A stretch of DNA of 64,000 nucleotides from an uncultured Oscillospiraceae bacterium (GTDB taxonomy: Bacteria > Bacillota > Clostridia > Oscillospirales > Oscillospiraceae): the NCBI GenBank assembly GCA_949841465.1, contig CATKZW010000005.1, positions 42,972 to 106,971 of the forward strand, given 5' to 3'. The notes under the pieces are model-generated. The model was not told the DNA's origin and did not search any database. It saw nothing but the letters and a program-made list of their open reading frames with translations. The translations under genes and the position numbers were made by a program. Below are positions 41,868 to 50,944 of the stretch, one piece after another; the stretch's first letter is position 1, and each line of letters opens with the position of its first letter.

Positions 41868-41915
41868 GGGAAACCTCCCCCTGCCGCCGGGGCGCGAATT
41901 CAGCTCGGGCATGGC

Positions 41916-42551
41916 TCACAGCCCCTTCCAGTGGTGGAACGGGAACAGCACCAGCAGGCCGTGGCCGATGACGCACCGCGTGTCCACAATGCCAATGCCG
42001 GGGAAGCGGCTGTCGGCGGACTGGTTCCGGTTGTCCCCCATGACGAAGATGCACCCCTCGGGCACGGTGACGTGGTTGATCCCCTCGCCGTAGGAGGGCA
42101 CCTGCATGGCCTCCTTGATATAGTCCTCCTTCAGCACCACGCCGTCCACATAGACGGCGCCGGCCCGGTAGTCAATGTCCACCGTCTGGCCCTCGGTGGC
42201 GATGACCCGCTTGACGATGGAGTCCTCCTGATAGCTCTCCTGGGTGAGCACCACGACGTCCCCCTGCTCAGGGGTGTAGCCCAGGGACCACACCAGGATC
42301 AGGTCCCCCTCGATCAGGGTGTTCTCCATAGAGGGACCGCTGACCACGATGATCCGGGCCACAAAGGTGAACAGCAGCACAAACACCGTCATCATGCCCA
42401 CCAGCACCCGGATGTTCAGGTACAGCTCCTTGCCGTCGGAGGCCTCCTTCCGGAGCTTGGCCCCGGACTGCTCCCCCCCGTCCCCAGGGGCGGCGTCCGG
42501 GGACGGCCTCCCCGCCAAGTCCTTATCCACTTCGGATTCCCAGTTTTCCAT
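41916..42551 (-). CDS. lepB: Signal peptidase I
   Basis: 211-residue Bacillus-type signal peptidase. One N-terminal membrane helix (VLVGMMTVFVLLFTFVARII), catalytic Ser in VSGPSMENTL, catalytic Lys in DSIVKRVIATEG, and box E FVMGDNRNQSADSR. The 45-residue cytoplasmic N-terminus rich in Asp, Gly and Pro is longer than average. Stop is three bases before the ftsH... region end of the previous gene, so it follows ftsH in the same operon. Confidence 0.95.
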   Translation of the reverse strand: MENWESEVDKDLAGRPSPDAAPGDGGEQSGAKLRKEASDGKELYLNIRVLVGMMTVFVLLFTFVARIIVVSGPSMENTLIEGDLILVWSLGYTPEQGDVVVLTQESYQEDSIVKRVIATEGQTVDIDYRAGAVYVDGVVLKEDYIKEAMQVPSYGEGINHVTVPEGCIFVMGDNRNQSADSRFPGIGIVDTRCVIGHGLLVLFPFHHWKGL

Positions 42552-42554
42552 GCG

Positions 42555-44420
42555 TCAGCTCTCCCGCGTCTCATCTGCGGCGGATTCTAAGGCCGCCGGA
42601 TCGTCATATACCAGCTGGAACTGCTTTGCGTCCATGGTCTCGTGCTCCAGCAGGAACCGGGCCACCAGCTCCAGCTTGTCCCGGTCCCGCTCCAGAATCT
42701 CCCTGCACCGGGCATAGGCGCTGTCCAGCAGATCCTTGACCTCCTGGTCGATGGCCGCGGCGGTCTGCTCGGAGTAGGGCTTGGCCTGGGCCATGGACCG
42801 GCCGATGAACACCTCGTCGTGGCCGGAGGTGAAGGTGGCGTGGCCCAGCTTTTCGCTCATGCCGTACTTGGTCACCATATCCCGCGCGATGGAGGTGGCC
42901 CGCTGCAAATCGCTCACCGCGCCGGTGCACACAAAGCCCAGGGCGGTCTCCTCGGCGCACCGCCCGCCCAGCAGGGTGGACAGGGTCTCCACCAGCCGCT
43001 GGCGGGTGACGTGGTCCCGGTCCTCCTGGGGGCGGTTGATGGTCATGCCCGCCGCGTCCCCCCGGGGGACGATGGTGATCTGCTGCACCGGGTCCTGGGT
43101 GGGCAGGGCGTGGCTGACCACGGCATGGCCCGCCTCGTGATAGGCGGTGATCCGCTTGTCCTCCTTGAGCTTCACCCGGCTGCGCTTTTCCGGCCCGGCG
43201 ATGACCTTGATGACGGACTCCTGCACGTCGGCCAGGGTGATAAAGGGCTGGTCCTTCCGGGCGGCCAGCAGGGCGGACTCGTTCATCAGGTTTTCCAGGT
43301 CCGCGCCGGTAAAGCCCGTGGTCTCCCTGGCGATCTCCTTCAGATCCACGTCCTCGGCCAGGGGCTTGTGCCGGGTGTGCACCCGCAGGATCTCCTCCCG
43401 GCCCTTCATGTCCGGCCTGCCCACGTACACCTGCCGGTCAAACCGGCCCGGGCGCAGCAGGGCGGGGTCCAAAATGTCCTGCCGGTTGGTGGCGGCCAGC
43501 ACGATGACCCCCTCGTTGGCGGCGAAGCCGTCCATCTCCACCAGGAGCTGGTTCAGGGTCTGCTCCCGCTCGTCGTGGCCGCCGCCCAGGCCCGCGCCCC
43601 TCTGGCGGCCCACCGCGTCGATCTCGTCGATGAACACGATGGCGGGGGACTCCTTCTTGGCCTGGTCGAACAGGTCCCGCACACGGGACGCGCCCACGCC
43701 CACGTACAGCTCCACGAAGTCGGAGCCGGAGATGGACAAAAACCGCACCCCGGCCTCCCCGGCCACGGCACGGGCCAGCAGGGTCTTGCCGGTGCCCGGC
43801 GGGCCCACCAGCAGCACCCCCTTGGGGATGCGGGCCCCCAGGTCGATGAACTTCTGGGGCTCCTTGAGGAAATCCACCAGCTCCTGGAGCTCCTGCTTCT
43901 CCTCGTCCGCCCCGGCCACGTCGGCAAAGGTGACGGTATTGTCCCCGCCCTCCACGGTGCGGGCCCGGCCGAAGCGGCTCATGCCCACCTGGCCGCCCCC
44001 GCTCTGGGAGGACTGCTGATGGGCGCCCAGCATCATCCAGATGACCATGGACAGCACAGCGGCGGCCACAGCGGGCAGGATAACGATGAGCCACAGGGGC
44101 AGCTCAAAGCTCTGCTTGAAATCATAGGTTTTCAGCACGCCCCGCTCATACTGCTCCTGGTAAACGGGGCCCATTTCCTCCCGGAAGGCGTCCACGTCCG
44201 CCAGGGCGTGGCGGTAGGTGGTGCCGTCCCGGAGCTCCATGGTCAGCATGCCCTGGCTGTCCACCACGAACCGGGTGACCTGCTCCTGCCGGAAGCAGGC
44301 CGTCACGGTGGAGTAGGCTACCTGGTCCTTTCCGCTGGCGGTGAAGAAGGACAGTCCCCACAGCAGGGCCAGCACCACCGCCATGTAGAGGAGCATATTT
44401 CTCAGTCTCAGCTGCTTCAA
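42555..44420 (-). CDS. ftsH: ATP-dependent zinc metalloprotease FtsH
   Basis: 621-residue membrane AAA protease. Two membrane helices ([37 protein letters not shown]) flank a small extracytoplasmic domain. Walker [14 protein letters not shown], pore loop near [12 protein letters not shown], Walker [15 protein letters not shown] motif [20 protein letters not shown] and zinc site HEAGH. The normal order hpt-ftsH of Firmicutes (tilS-hpt-ftsH) is kept. Confidence 0.97.
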   Translation of the reverse strand: MKQLRLRNMLLYMAVVLALLWGLSFFTASGKDQVAYSTVTACFRQEQVTRFVVDSQGMLTMELRDGTTYRHALADVDAFREEMGPVYQEQYERGVLKTYDFKQSFELPLWLIVILPAVAAAVLSMVIWMMLGAHQQSSQSGGGQVGMSRFGRARTVEGGDNTVTFADVAGADEEKQELQELVDFLKEPQKFIDLGARIPKGVLLVGPPGTGKTLLARAVAGEAGVRFLSISGSDFVELYVGVGASRVRDLFDQAKKESPAIVFIDEIDAVGRQRGAGLGGGHDEREQTLNQLLVEMDGFAANEGVIVLAATNRQDILDPALLRPGRFDRQVYVGRPDMKGREEILRVHTRHKPLAEDVDLKEIARETTGFTGADLENLMNESALLAARKDQPFITLADVQESVIKVIAGPEKRSRVKLKEDKRITAYHEAGHAVVSHALPTQDPVQQITIVPRGDAAGMTINRPQEDRDHVTRQRLVETLSTLLGGRCAEETALGFVCTGAVSDLQRATSIARDMVTKYGMSEKLGHATFTSGHDEVFIGRSMAQAKPYSEQTAAAIDQEVKDLLDSAYARCREILERDRDKLELVARFLLEHETMDAKQFQLVYDDPAALESAADETRES

Positions 44421-44438
44421 AATCAGTTGTCTCCTTGC

Positions 44439-44981
44439 TTATTTTTCATACACGGACTGCTTCAGCACCCCGACGTAGGGCAGGTTGCGGTACTTCTCGT
44501 CGTAGTCCAGGCCGTAGCCCACGATGAAGGCGTCCGGAATGGTGAAGCCCACGTAGTCGGCGGTGATGGGCTTGGTGCGCCGCTCCGGCTTGTCCATCAG
44601 GGTGCACAGCCGGATGGAGGCGGGCTTCCGGGCCTTGAGCACGTCCATCAGGTAATAGAGGGTGTTGCCGGAGTCCAGGATATCCTCCACGACGATGAGG
44701 TCCCGGCCCTCGATGGTGTCGGACAGGTCCTTTTTGATTTCCACCTGCCCCGAGCTGACGGTGCCCGCCCCGTAGGAGGACACCACCATGAAGTCCACGG
44801 TCACGTCCAGGTTGATGGACCGGGTCAGGTCGGCCATGAAGATATAGGACCCCCGGAGGACGGAGATCAGCATGGGGTTCTTTCCGGCATAGTCGGCGGT
44901 GATCTGGCATCCCAGCTCCTTCACCCGCTGGCGGAGCTCCTCTTCGCTGTACAGGACCTGCTGGATGTCTCGATGAATCAT
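44439..44981 (-). CDS. hpt: Hypoxanthine phosphoribosyltransferase
   Basis: 180 residues. Purine salvage enzyme that attaches PRPP-derived ribose phosphate to hypoxanthine or guanine. PRPP motif LIVVEDILDSGNTL, base-binding DADYVGFTIP-like ADYVGFTIPDAFIVGYGLDY, and LISVLRGSYIFMADL. Its ATG overlaps the tilS stop (ATGA), and ftsH follows, the classical tilS-hpt-ftsH cluster. Confidence 0.97.
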   Translation of the reverse strand: MIHRDIQQVLYSEEELRQRVKELGCQITADYAGKNPMLISVLRGSYIFMADLTRSINLDVTVDFMVVSSYGAGTVSSGQVEIKKDLSDTIEGRDLIVVEDILDSGNTLYYLMDVLKARKPASIRLCTLMDKPERRTKPITADYVGFTIPDAFIVGYGLDYDEKYRNLPYVGVLKQSVYEK

Positions 44982-46309
44982 AACTCATTCTCCTCTGCGT
45001 TTAAAATAATATGCAGGGCCGGCGCTCCCGGCTCCGCGAGATACCGTTTGTCGGGGCCGAAGCCGCCCGCAGCGGCGGCCCGGCCGTCCCTGGCCAGGAT
45101 GGGGACCCGGTCCCGCCGCCCGGCGGGGAGCTTTTCGTCGATCATCAGCTTTTTCAGCGTTTTTTCGGGGCGGCTTCCCAGGGTCAGCGCGTCCCCCTCC
45201 CGCCGGGGGCGGATGAGGTAGTCCCCCGGCTGCAAATAGAATTCGGCCGGGCTGACGTACGCCTTCGGCGGGCAGACCGCCTGGGCGCAGGCGATGCTCC
45301 ACGCGCCCCAGCTCCGCACCCCCTCCTCCAGCGCGGCGGGGGCGGGGGGCGCAGGGTCCGGCCCGGCGGAGAACACCAGCACGTCGTACTGCCGCCGGAC
45401 GCTGCCGCCGGGCAGGTCGATCCGGGCGGAGGGGTCGTCCCCCGCGGCCAGGGCCAGCACCGCCTCCAGGTGGACCGCCCCGCTCCCCAAGCCCGCCTGG
45501 GCCGCCAGCATGGCGCAGGCCCGCAGGGCCAGGGGCCGGGGGGCGTCCGTCAGCACATGGGCGGGGACGGCCATCCCCTCCGGGATGTCCAGCCCCTGCT
45601 CTGCCAGGGGGGCGGCCTGGCGCTCCAGCTCCGCCTCGTCCTCCCCCAGGCGGCGGGCGGCAGCGGCAATGTGGGCGGCGGCCTGGGGGTTCAGCTCCTC
45701 CAGCAGGGGGAGCAGCCGGTGGCGCACCTTGTTTCTGGTGTAATTTAAATCGGTATTGGTCTCGTCCTCCACATGGGGGACGCCGTGCTCATTTAAATAG
45801 GACAGGATGTCTGCCCGAGACACCCCCAGCATGGGCCGGACGATGTCCCCCCGGCGCTCCGGGATGCCGGTGAGCCCCTTGAGGCCGCAGCCCCGGATCA
45901 GGTTCATCAGCACCGTCTCGGCGTTATCCCCGGCGTGGTGGCCGGTGGCGATGAGGGTGGAGTTTTCATAGCAGCCTGTCTCCCAGGCGATATCCTCCAA
46001 AAAACGGTAGCGCAAAATCCGCCCCGCCTCCTCTACGGAGAGTTTTTCTCGGAGGGCATACTCCGCCACGTTATCGCGGCAGGTGTAGAACGAGACGCTT
46101 TGCTGTTTGCACCAGTCCCGGACGAAGTCCTCGTCCCGCTGGGCGGTGGGGCGCAGGCCGTGGTTGAAGTGGGCCGCGTACACCGTCCAGCCGTATTTCT
46201 CCCGCCCCTCCAGCAGGCGGCACAGCAGGTACATACTGTCCGCGCCGCCGGACAGGGCGCACAGCACCCCGCCGCCGGGGGGGATCAGCTCAAATCGGAA
46301 GGCGTCCAT
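44978..46309 (-). CDS. tilS: tRNA(Ile)-lysidine synthase
   Basis: 443 residues from ATG 46309, which overlaps the dnaB stop as TGATG. Changes C34 of the CAU-anticodon tRNA-Ile to lysidine. PP-loop ALSGGADSMYLL near residue 17; AAHFNHGLRP, GHHAGDNAETVLMNLIRGCG and the C-terminal lysidine synthase domains (TLGSRPEKTLKKLMIDEKLP, RRDRVPIL) are all present. Full length. Confidence 0.96.
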   Translation of the reverse strand: MDAFRFELIPPGGGVLCALSGGADSMYLLCRLLEGREKYGWTVYAAHFNHGLRPTAQRDEDFVRDWCKQQSVSFYTCRDNVAEYALREKLSVEEAGRILRYRFLEDIAWETGCYENSTLIATGHHAGDNAETVLMNLIRGCGLKGLTGIPERRGDIVRPMLGVSRADILSYLNEHGVPHVEDETNTDLNYTRNKVRHRLLPLLEELNPQAAAHIAAAARRLGEDEAELERQAAPLAEQGLDIPEGMAVPAHVLTDAPRPLALRACAMLAAQAGLGSGAVHLEAVLALAAGDDPSARIDLPGGSVRRQYDVLVFSAGPDPAPPAPAALEEGVRSWGAWSIACAQAVCPPKAYVSPAEFYLQPGDYLIRPRREGDALTLGSRPEKTLKKLMIDEKLPAGRRDRVPILARDGRAAAAGGFGPDKRYLAEPGAPALHIILNAEENEL

Positions 46310-47673
46310 CACAGGTCCTCGTCGTCGTCCCGGTAGGTCAGGTTGCGGAAGACGGTGAATTCCGGCCTCCACTCCAGCTCCACCGTGCCCGTCTCGCCGT
46401 GGCGGTTTTTGGCTACGATGCACTCAGCCAGATTGGGGGCTTCGGTATCCTCGTCGTAATAGCTCTCCCGGTGGATGAAAATCACGATGTCCGCGTCCTG
46501 CTCGATGGCGCCGGACTCCCGCAGGTCGGACAGCATGGGCCGGCGCTGGCCGGCGGACCGGCTCTCGTTGGCGCGGGAGAGCTGGGAGGCGCAGATCACC
46601 GGCACGTTCAGCTCCTTGGCCATCAGCTTCAGGGAGCGGGAGATGTCGGACACGATCTGCTGGCGGTTGTCGCTGGGCCGGGTGGGCCCGCCCGCCGAGG
46701 TCATGAGCTGGAGGTAGTCGATGATAATCAGCCCCAGATCGTCAATGCGCCGGCACTTGGCGTTGATGTCCGCCACGGACAGAGTGGCGTTGTCGTCCAG
46801 GTAGAGCTTGGCCTGGCTCAGGCTGGCCGCCGCCAGAGCCACCCGGCCCCACTCCTCCTCCCCGGCGATGCGGCCGGTGGCCAGCTTTTTGTTGTCCATC
46901 AGGGACTCGGTGGCCAGCAGGCGCATGCCCAGCTGGGCCTTGCTCATCTCCAGGGAGAACACCGCCACGCTTTTGCCCGAGTGCTTGGCCGCCTCCGCGC
47001 CGATGTTCATGGCCAGGGAGGACTTGCCCATGCCGGGCCGCGCGGCCACGATGATGAGATCGGAGTTGTTCAGCCCGGAGATGCGCCGGTCCAGGTCGAT
47101 CAGGCCGGTGGAGATGCCGGGGAACTCGCCCCCCTGGGCCTGAAGGGTCTTGACCGTCTCATACACCTCGCTCATGACGGAGGAGATGTGGCTCATGCTC
47201 TGGGACGCCCGGCCCTGGCGGATGGCGAAGATGCGCTGCTCGGCGGCCTCCAGCACCTGGTCGGAGGTGCCGCTCTCGGTGCGGACCATATCGATGATCT
47301 CCCCAGCGGTCTCCCCCACCCGGCGCAGCATAGCCTTGTCCGCCACGATGGCGGCGTATTCCATCACGTTGGCGGAGGTGGGGGTAATCTCCATAAGCTG
47401 CTGGAGATAGGGGACGGTGGCGCTGTCGTCGTAGGACCCGAACTGCTTCATCCGGTCCACCACCGTCACCAGGTCGATGGGCTCATAGTGGCTGAACATG
47501 CTCAGCAGCACCAGGAACAGGTCCTGATTCTGCCTCATGTAAAAGTCCTCGGGCTTCAGGCGCTCAATCACCTTGGGTATGCACGCCTCGTCGATGAGCA
47601 TGGAGCCCAGCACCGACTGCTCCGCCATGATGGAGTGGGGCAGCCGGAGGTCGTTCAGTTCTTCGCCGGGCAT
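46309..47673 (-). CDS. dnaB: Replicative DNA helicase DnaB
   Basis: 454 residues. The N-terminal hairpin domain (LPHSIMAEQSVLGSMLIDE) is followed by the RecA-like motor with Walker A AARPGMGKSSLAMNI, DYLQLMTS (Walker B) and QLSRANESR. Hexameric helicase at the fork. ATG preceded by AAAGGAG. Follows rplI by a repeat-filled gap and is coupled to tilS downstream; rplI-dnaB is a standard pair. Confidence 0.97.
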   Translation of the reverse strand: MPGEELNDLRLPHSIMAEQSVLGSMLIDEACIPKVIERLKPEDFYMRQNQDLFLVLLSMFSHYEPIDLVTVVDRMKQFGSYDDSATVPYLQQLMEITPTSANVMEYAAIVADKAMLRRVGETAGEIIDMVRTESGTSDQVLEAAEQRIFAIRQGRASQSMSHISSVMSEVYETVKTLQAQGGEFPGISTGLIDLDRRISGLNNSDLIIVAARPGMGKSSLAMNIGAEAAKHSGKSVAVFSLEMSKAQLGMRLLATESLMDNKKLATGRIAGEEEWGRVALAAASLSQAKLYLDDNATLSVADINAKCRRIDDLGLIIIDYLQLMTSAGGPTRPSDNRQQIVSDISRSLKLMAKELNVPVICASQLSRANESRSAGQRRPMLSDLRESGAIEQDADIVIFIHRESYYDEDTEAPNLAECIVAKNRHGETGTVELEWRPEFTVFRNLTYRDDDEDL

Positions 47674-47699
47674 TATGCTCAGCTCCTTTCATGGCTGCA

Positions 47700-47884
47700 T
47701 TGCCGCGCCGTATCTGTTCACGGCGGCTGGGCGCTTCTCCGCGCTTCTTGTTGTCACGCTGCGAAGCGGCCAGGACGCTCGGTCGCTTTCCCTCCGTCTC
47801 GGGCAAAACCCGCCGCTCTGCGGCGGCTGGGCTTTTGCCCTCGCTCCGCTCCAAGCTCCTTCGCTGCCCGCTTCTCCGCGCTTC
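47700..47884 (-). repeat. GC-rich dispersed repeat between rplI and dnaB
   Basis: Minus strand reads GAAGGAGCTTGGAGCGGAGC, then GCAGAGCGGCGGG, then GCGTGACAACAAGAAGCGCG. The last segment matches the start of the 30152 copy, and GAAGCGCGGAGAAGCG occurs twice, at both ends. It separates two genes that normally sit close together. Confidence 0.6.
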
Positions 47885-48334
47885 TTACTTATCCTCAATC
47901 ACCAGCAGGTTAATCACGCCGGACACCTCGCTGCCCAGCTTGCACTTCACCTCGAAGGCGCCGAAGGACTTGATGGGGTCGCTGAGCACGATCTTGCTCT
48001 TGTTCACGTCGATGCCGTGCTGGGCCTTCAGCTCGTCGCTGATCTCCCGGCTGGTGATGGAGCCGAACAGCCGGCCGCCCTGGCCCGCCTTGGCCCTGAT
48101 CTTCACCTGGCAGCCCTTGAGCTGCTCCGCCGCCGCCTGGGCCGCGGCCTTCTCCTCGGCCAGCCGGGCCTGCTTGGCCTTGTCCTGCATCTTCATGGTG
48201 TTCACGTTTTCGGCGGTGGCCTCCACCGCCAGCTTCCGGGGCAGGAGGAAGTTCCGGCCGTAGCCGTCGGACACCTCCACCATCTGGCCCTTCTTGCCCT
48301 GGCCCTTCACGTCCTGCTGTAAAATGACTTTCAT
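47885..48334 (-). CDS. rplI: 50S ribosomal protein L9
   Basis: 149 residues. N-terminal rRNA-binding domain (MKVILQQDVKGQGKKGQMVE, GYGRNFLLPRKLA), long connecting helix (Ala/Glu/Lys-rich, residues 45-75) and C-terminal domain (GRLFGSITSREISDEL). ATG 48334 lies after GGAGG. Order gdpP-rplI-dnaB as in many Firmicutes. Confidence 0.98.
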   Translation of the reverse strand: MKVILQQDVKGQGKKGQMVEVSDGYGRNFLLPRKLAVEATAENVNTMKMQDKAKQARLAEEKAAAQAAAEQLKGCQVKIRAKAGQGGRLFGSITSREISDELKAQHGIDVNKSKIVLSDPIKSFGAFEVKCKLGSEVSGVINLLVIEDK

Positions 48335-48383
48335 GTTCGTTTCCTCCAAAATATGGTCTGGGCTACGAAGCCCGGGAATATGC

Positions 48384-50408
48384 TTATGGCTGTGCGCGGT
48401 CCTCTTCTTCATCGCCGTCGAAATAGCGGTCCAGCGCGGCGTGGAGCTCCTCCAGCACCTGCTCCACAGTCTTGCCGGGGATCTGGGCCCCGGCGGCCCC
48501 GGCGTTGCCGCCGCCCCCCAGCGCCTCCAGAATCACCTGGACGTTGGTGTCGCTGAGGCTGCGCCCGGACACCACCACCCGCCCCTCCTCGGGGTAGAGC
48601 ACAAAGGACGCGCCGATGCCCGCGATGTTCAGCAGCTCGTCCGCGGCCTGGGCCGCCGTCACCCGGCCCACGGAGTGGGCGGAGGCGGCGATGGCGATGT
48701 CCTGGCGGTACATTTTCGCGTTCTGGATGATGCCGTACTTGGCCACCGCGTCGGTCAGGTTGGTCTGGAACATCTTGCGCACCTGCCCGGTGTCGCCCCC
48801 CGCCCGGCGGAGCAGGGCCGCCGCCTCGAAGGTGCGCCCGCCGGTGCGCATGGTGAAGTTCTTGGTGTCCAGCATGAGCCCGGCCATCAGGGCCTCCGCC
48901 TCGCCGGGCAGCAGGTCGTTGGGCTCCATCAGATAGCCGATCAGCTCTGTCACCAGCTCGCTGGCGGAGGAGGCGTAGGGCTCGTGGAAGTTCAGGTCCG
49001 CCCCCTCGATGTAGGTGGCCGCCCGGCGGTGGTGGTCGATGACCGCCACCTTGTTGCAGGAGTCCAGCAGCTCCCGGCTCTGCACCTGCTCGGGCCGGTT
49101 GGTGTCCACCACCACCAGCAGGGTGCGGGAGTCCGCCCGGAGCATGGCCTCCTGGCTGTCCAGGAACACCCCCTCGTACTGGGGCATTTTCGCCACCCGC
49201 TCGTACAAATCGTCGGCGGGGGTGCTCACATGGTCCCGGAGGATATAGTGGGGCACCCCCTTCATCCGGGCGATGGCGCACACGCCCACGGCGGCGCCCG
49301 CCGCGTCGAAGTCGGGGGACTTGTGGCCCATGACGATGAGGCAGGAGGCGTCCGCCGCCAGTTCGCCCATGGCGGAGGCCATCACCCGGCTCTTCACCTT
49401 GGTGCGCCGCTCGGCCTCCTTGCTGCGCCCGCCAAAGAACTCGAAGGTGAAGCGGTTTTTGATGACCGCCTGGTCGCCCCCCCGGCTCAGGGCCATCTCC
49501 ACGGACAGGTTGGCAAAGCGGTAGAGCTCCTCAAACGTGTCCCCGTCCACCCCCACGCCGATGGAGAGGGTGGCGGGTATGCCCGCGGGGGCGACCACCT
49601 CCCGGACGCTGTCCAGCAGGGAGAATTTCTCCTCCTTATAGTCAGCCAGGTACTGCTCCTCAAAGAGGAACAGGAACCGGTCCCGGTCCAGCCGGAGGAA
49701 GATGCCGTGAGCCTGCTCCACCCACTGGGTCATGCGCTGGCTGATGTCGTTGAGCATGGCGGAGCGGATGTTCTCGTCCTGGCCCTTGATGACGTCCTCG
49801 TAGTTGTCCAGCAGCAGCAGGGCCAGCACCGGCTTGGTGGCCTTGTAGATGTCCCGGGTGTCGGCCAGGTCGGTGACGTCCAGCCAGTAGGTGGTGGCCA
49901 GCAGGCCCTCCTCCCCGCCTGCGGCGGGCCGGGCCAGGTCGCCGAACACCTGGTAGCGCCGCCCGTTCAGCTCCACCTCGCCGGGGCACTCGCTCTTGCC
50001 CTCCAGCAGCCAGCGGCTGTCGAAGCTGGGGGCCAGGTCGGCCAGCCTGGTGTCGAACATGGTCTCCTGGTCGCCGGTGATGCGCAGGAACCGGTCGTTG
50101 GACCAGACCACCTCGTCGGTGTCCGGCCGGAACATCACCAGGGGGAGGGGACAGTTGAGGGTGCTGGCCTGGGTGGCCTGATCCATGCTGTCCATGATTT
50201 CCTTAATATAATGGTTAGCCTCCCGCCGCCGCCGGAGGGCGGACAGGCCAAAGGCCACCAGCAGCGCCGCCACCACGACCAGCTCCGCCACCGCCGCCTC
50301 CCGGTGCCCCAGCAGGGCGGTGACGCCCGCGAAGGCCAGCATCACGGCGAAGTACAGCCCGATGCGGGGGGCCAGCATCCGCGTCAGCTTATGATACAAT
50401 TGGACCAC
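48384..50408 (-). CDS. gdpP: c-di-AMP phosphodiesterase GdpP-like (DHH family)
   Basis: About 674 residues. Two N-terminal membrane helices (IGLYFAVMLAFAGVTALLG, ELVVVAALLVAFGLSAL), a PAS-like domain (LPLVMFRPDTDEVVWSNDRF), a degenerate GGDEF domain whose signature position reads RDRFLFLFEE, then DHH (MGHKSPDFDAAGAA, VVVDTNR, AVIDHHRRA) and DHHA1 (GIGASFVLYPEEG, SDTNVQVILEALGGGGNAGA). Architecture is that of GdpP, which degrades c-di-AMP. Start: GTG 50408 or, better spaced from GAGGTGG, TTG 50399. Promoter at 50455-50483. Confidence 0.94.
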   Translation of the reverse strand: MVQLYHKLTRMLAPRIGLYFAVMLAFAGVTALLGHREAAVAELVVVAALLVAFGLSALRRRREANHYIKEIMDSMDQATQASTLNCPLPLVMFRPDTDEVVWSNDRFLRITGDQETMFDTRLADLAPSFDSRWLLEGKSECPGEVELNGRRYQVFGDLARPAAGGEEGLLATTYWLDVTDLADTRDIYKATKPVLALLLLDNYEDVIKGQDENIRSAMLNDISQRMTQWVEQAHGIFLRLDRDRFLFLFEEQYLADYKEEKFSLLDSVREVVAPAGIPATLSIGVGVDGDTFEELYRFANLSVEMALSRGGDQAVIKNRFTFEFFGGRSKEAERRTKVKSRVMASAMGELAADASCLIVMGHKSPDFDAAGAAVGVCAIARMKGVPHYILRDHVSTPADDLYERVAKMPQYEGVFLDSQEAMLRADSRTLLVVVDTNRPEQVQSRELLDSCNKVAVIDHHRRAATYIEGADLNFHEPYASSASELVTELIGYLMEPNDLLPGEAEALMAGLMLDTKNFTMRTGGRTFEAAALLRRAGGDTGQVRKMFQTNLTDAVAKYGIIQNAKMYRQDIAIAASAHSVGRVTAAQAADELLNIAGIGASFVLYPEEGRVVVSGRSLSDTNVQVILEALGGGGNAGAAGAQIPGKTVEQVLEELHAALDRYFDGDEEEDRAQP

Positions 50409-50454
50409 CTCTTTCCGCCCCGCCGGGGGAGGGAGCGCATTCCATAGATATTAG

Positions 50455-50483
50455 ATTATACCAAAACAAAACAGCAAAAACAA
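50455..50483 (-). promoter_or_regulatory. Candidate promoter of gdpP-rplI-dnaB cluster
   Basis: Minus-strand TTGTTT, 17 bases, perfect TATAAT; leader of about 40 bases. Confidence 0.55.
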
Positions 50484-50532
50484 GTGTGCAGGGCAAATCT
50501 GATCCGTTGTATTTTTTTGTTCAAATCAAGGG

Positions 50533-50561
50533 TTGATTAGTTTGAAAAGGAATGGTAAAAT
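50533..50561 (+). promoter_or_regulatory. Promoter of the V-ATPase operon
   Basis: TTGATT, 17 bases, TAAAAT; predicted start near 50568, about 60 bases before the first ATG. Divergent from the gdpP promoter, 50 bases apart. Confidence 0.6.
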
Positions 50562-50629
50562 CAGTGTGAAAGACGAGGGGAGGATTGGTGTCCCGCCTCT
50601 CCCCGCACAAGTAAGAGAGGTGAAGTATT

Positions 50630-50944
50630 ATGTCTTTAGAGGCCATCCAAAAGGTCACCGAGGCGGAACAGGCCGCGCGGGAGCGGCGTGCTGAGGCGGC
50701 GGAGGAGGCCAAGCGCATCGTAGCGGACGCGGAGCGGGCGGGCAGGCAGCTCGTCCAGGACCAGCGGGCCAAGGCGGAGGAGGCGGCCAAGGCCATGCTG
50801 GCCGACGCCGAGGTCCAGGCCGAAAAGAAGGCGGAGCAGACGCTTGCCGACAACGCCGCTCAGTGCGAGGCGCTGAAGCAGGCCGCGCGCAAGCGCCTTG
50901 ACAAGGCCGCCGGGCTGATCGTCGGAAGGGTAGGGAACAGCTGA
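50630..50944 (+). CDS. ntpF: V-type ATPase peripheral stalk subunit G/H
   Basis: 104 residues, almost entirely one coiled coil (EAEQAARERRAEAAEEAKRI then VADAERAGRQLVQDQRAKAE). Pairs with subunit E to form the peripheral stalk. First gene of the operon, with AGAGGTG eight bases before its ATG, and overlaps the next gene as TGATG. Identity relies on position, length and coiled-coil pattern. Confidence 0.85.
   Translation: MSLEAIQKVTEAEQAARERRAEAAEEAKRIVADAERAGRQLVQDQRAKAEEAAKAMLADAEVQAEKKAEQTLADNAAQCEALKQAARKRLDKAAGLIVGRVGNS

Noticed and set aside
42642..45221. 859-codon plus-strand open frame opposite ftsH and hpt
   Set aside because: Shadow of ftsH, hpt and tilS; no ribosome site and implausible composition.
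48294..50447. 717-codon plus-strand open frame opposite gdpP
   Set aside because: Gly/His/Val-rich shadow of gdpP, which has clear motifs on the other strand.
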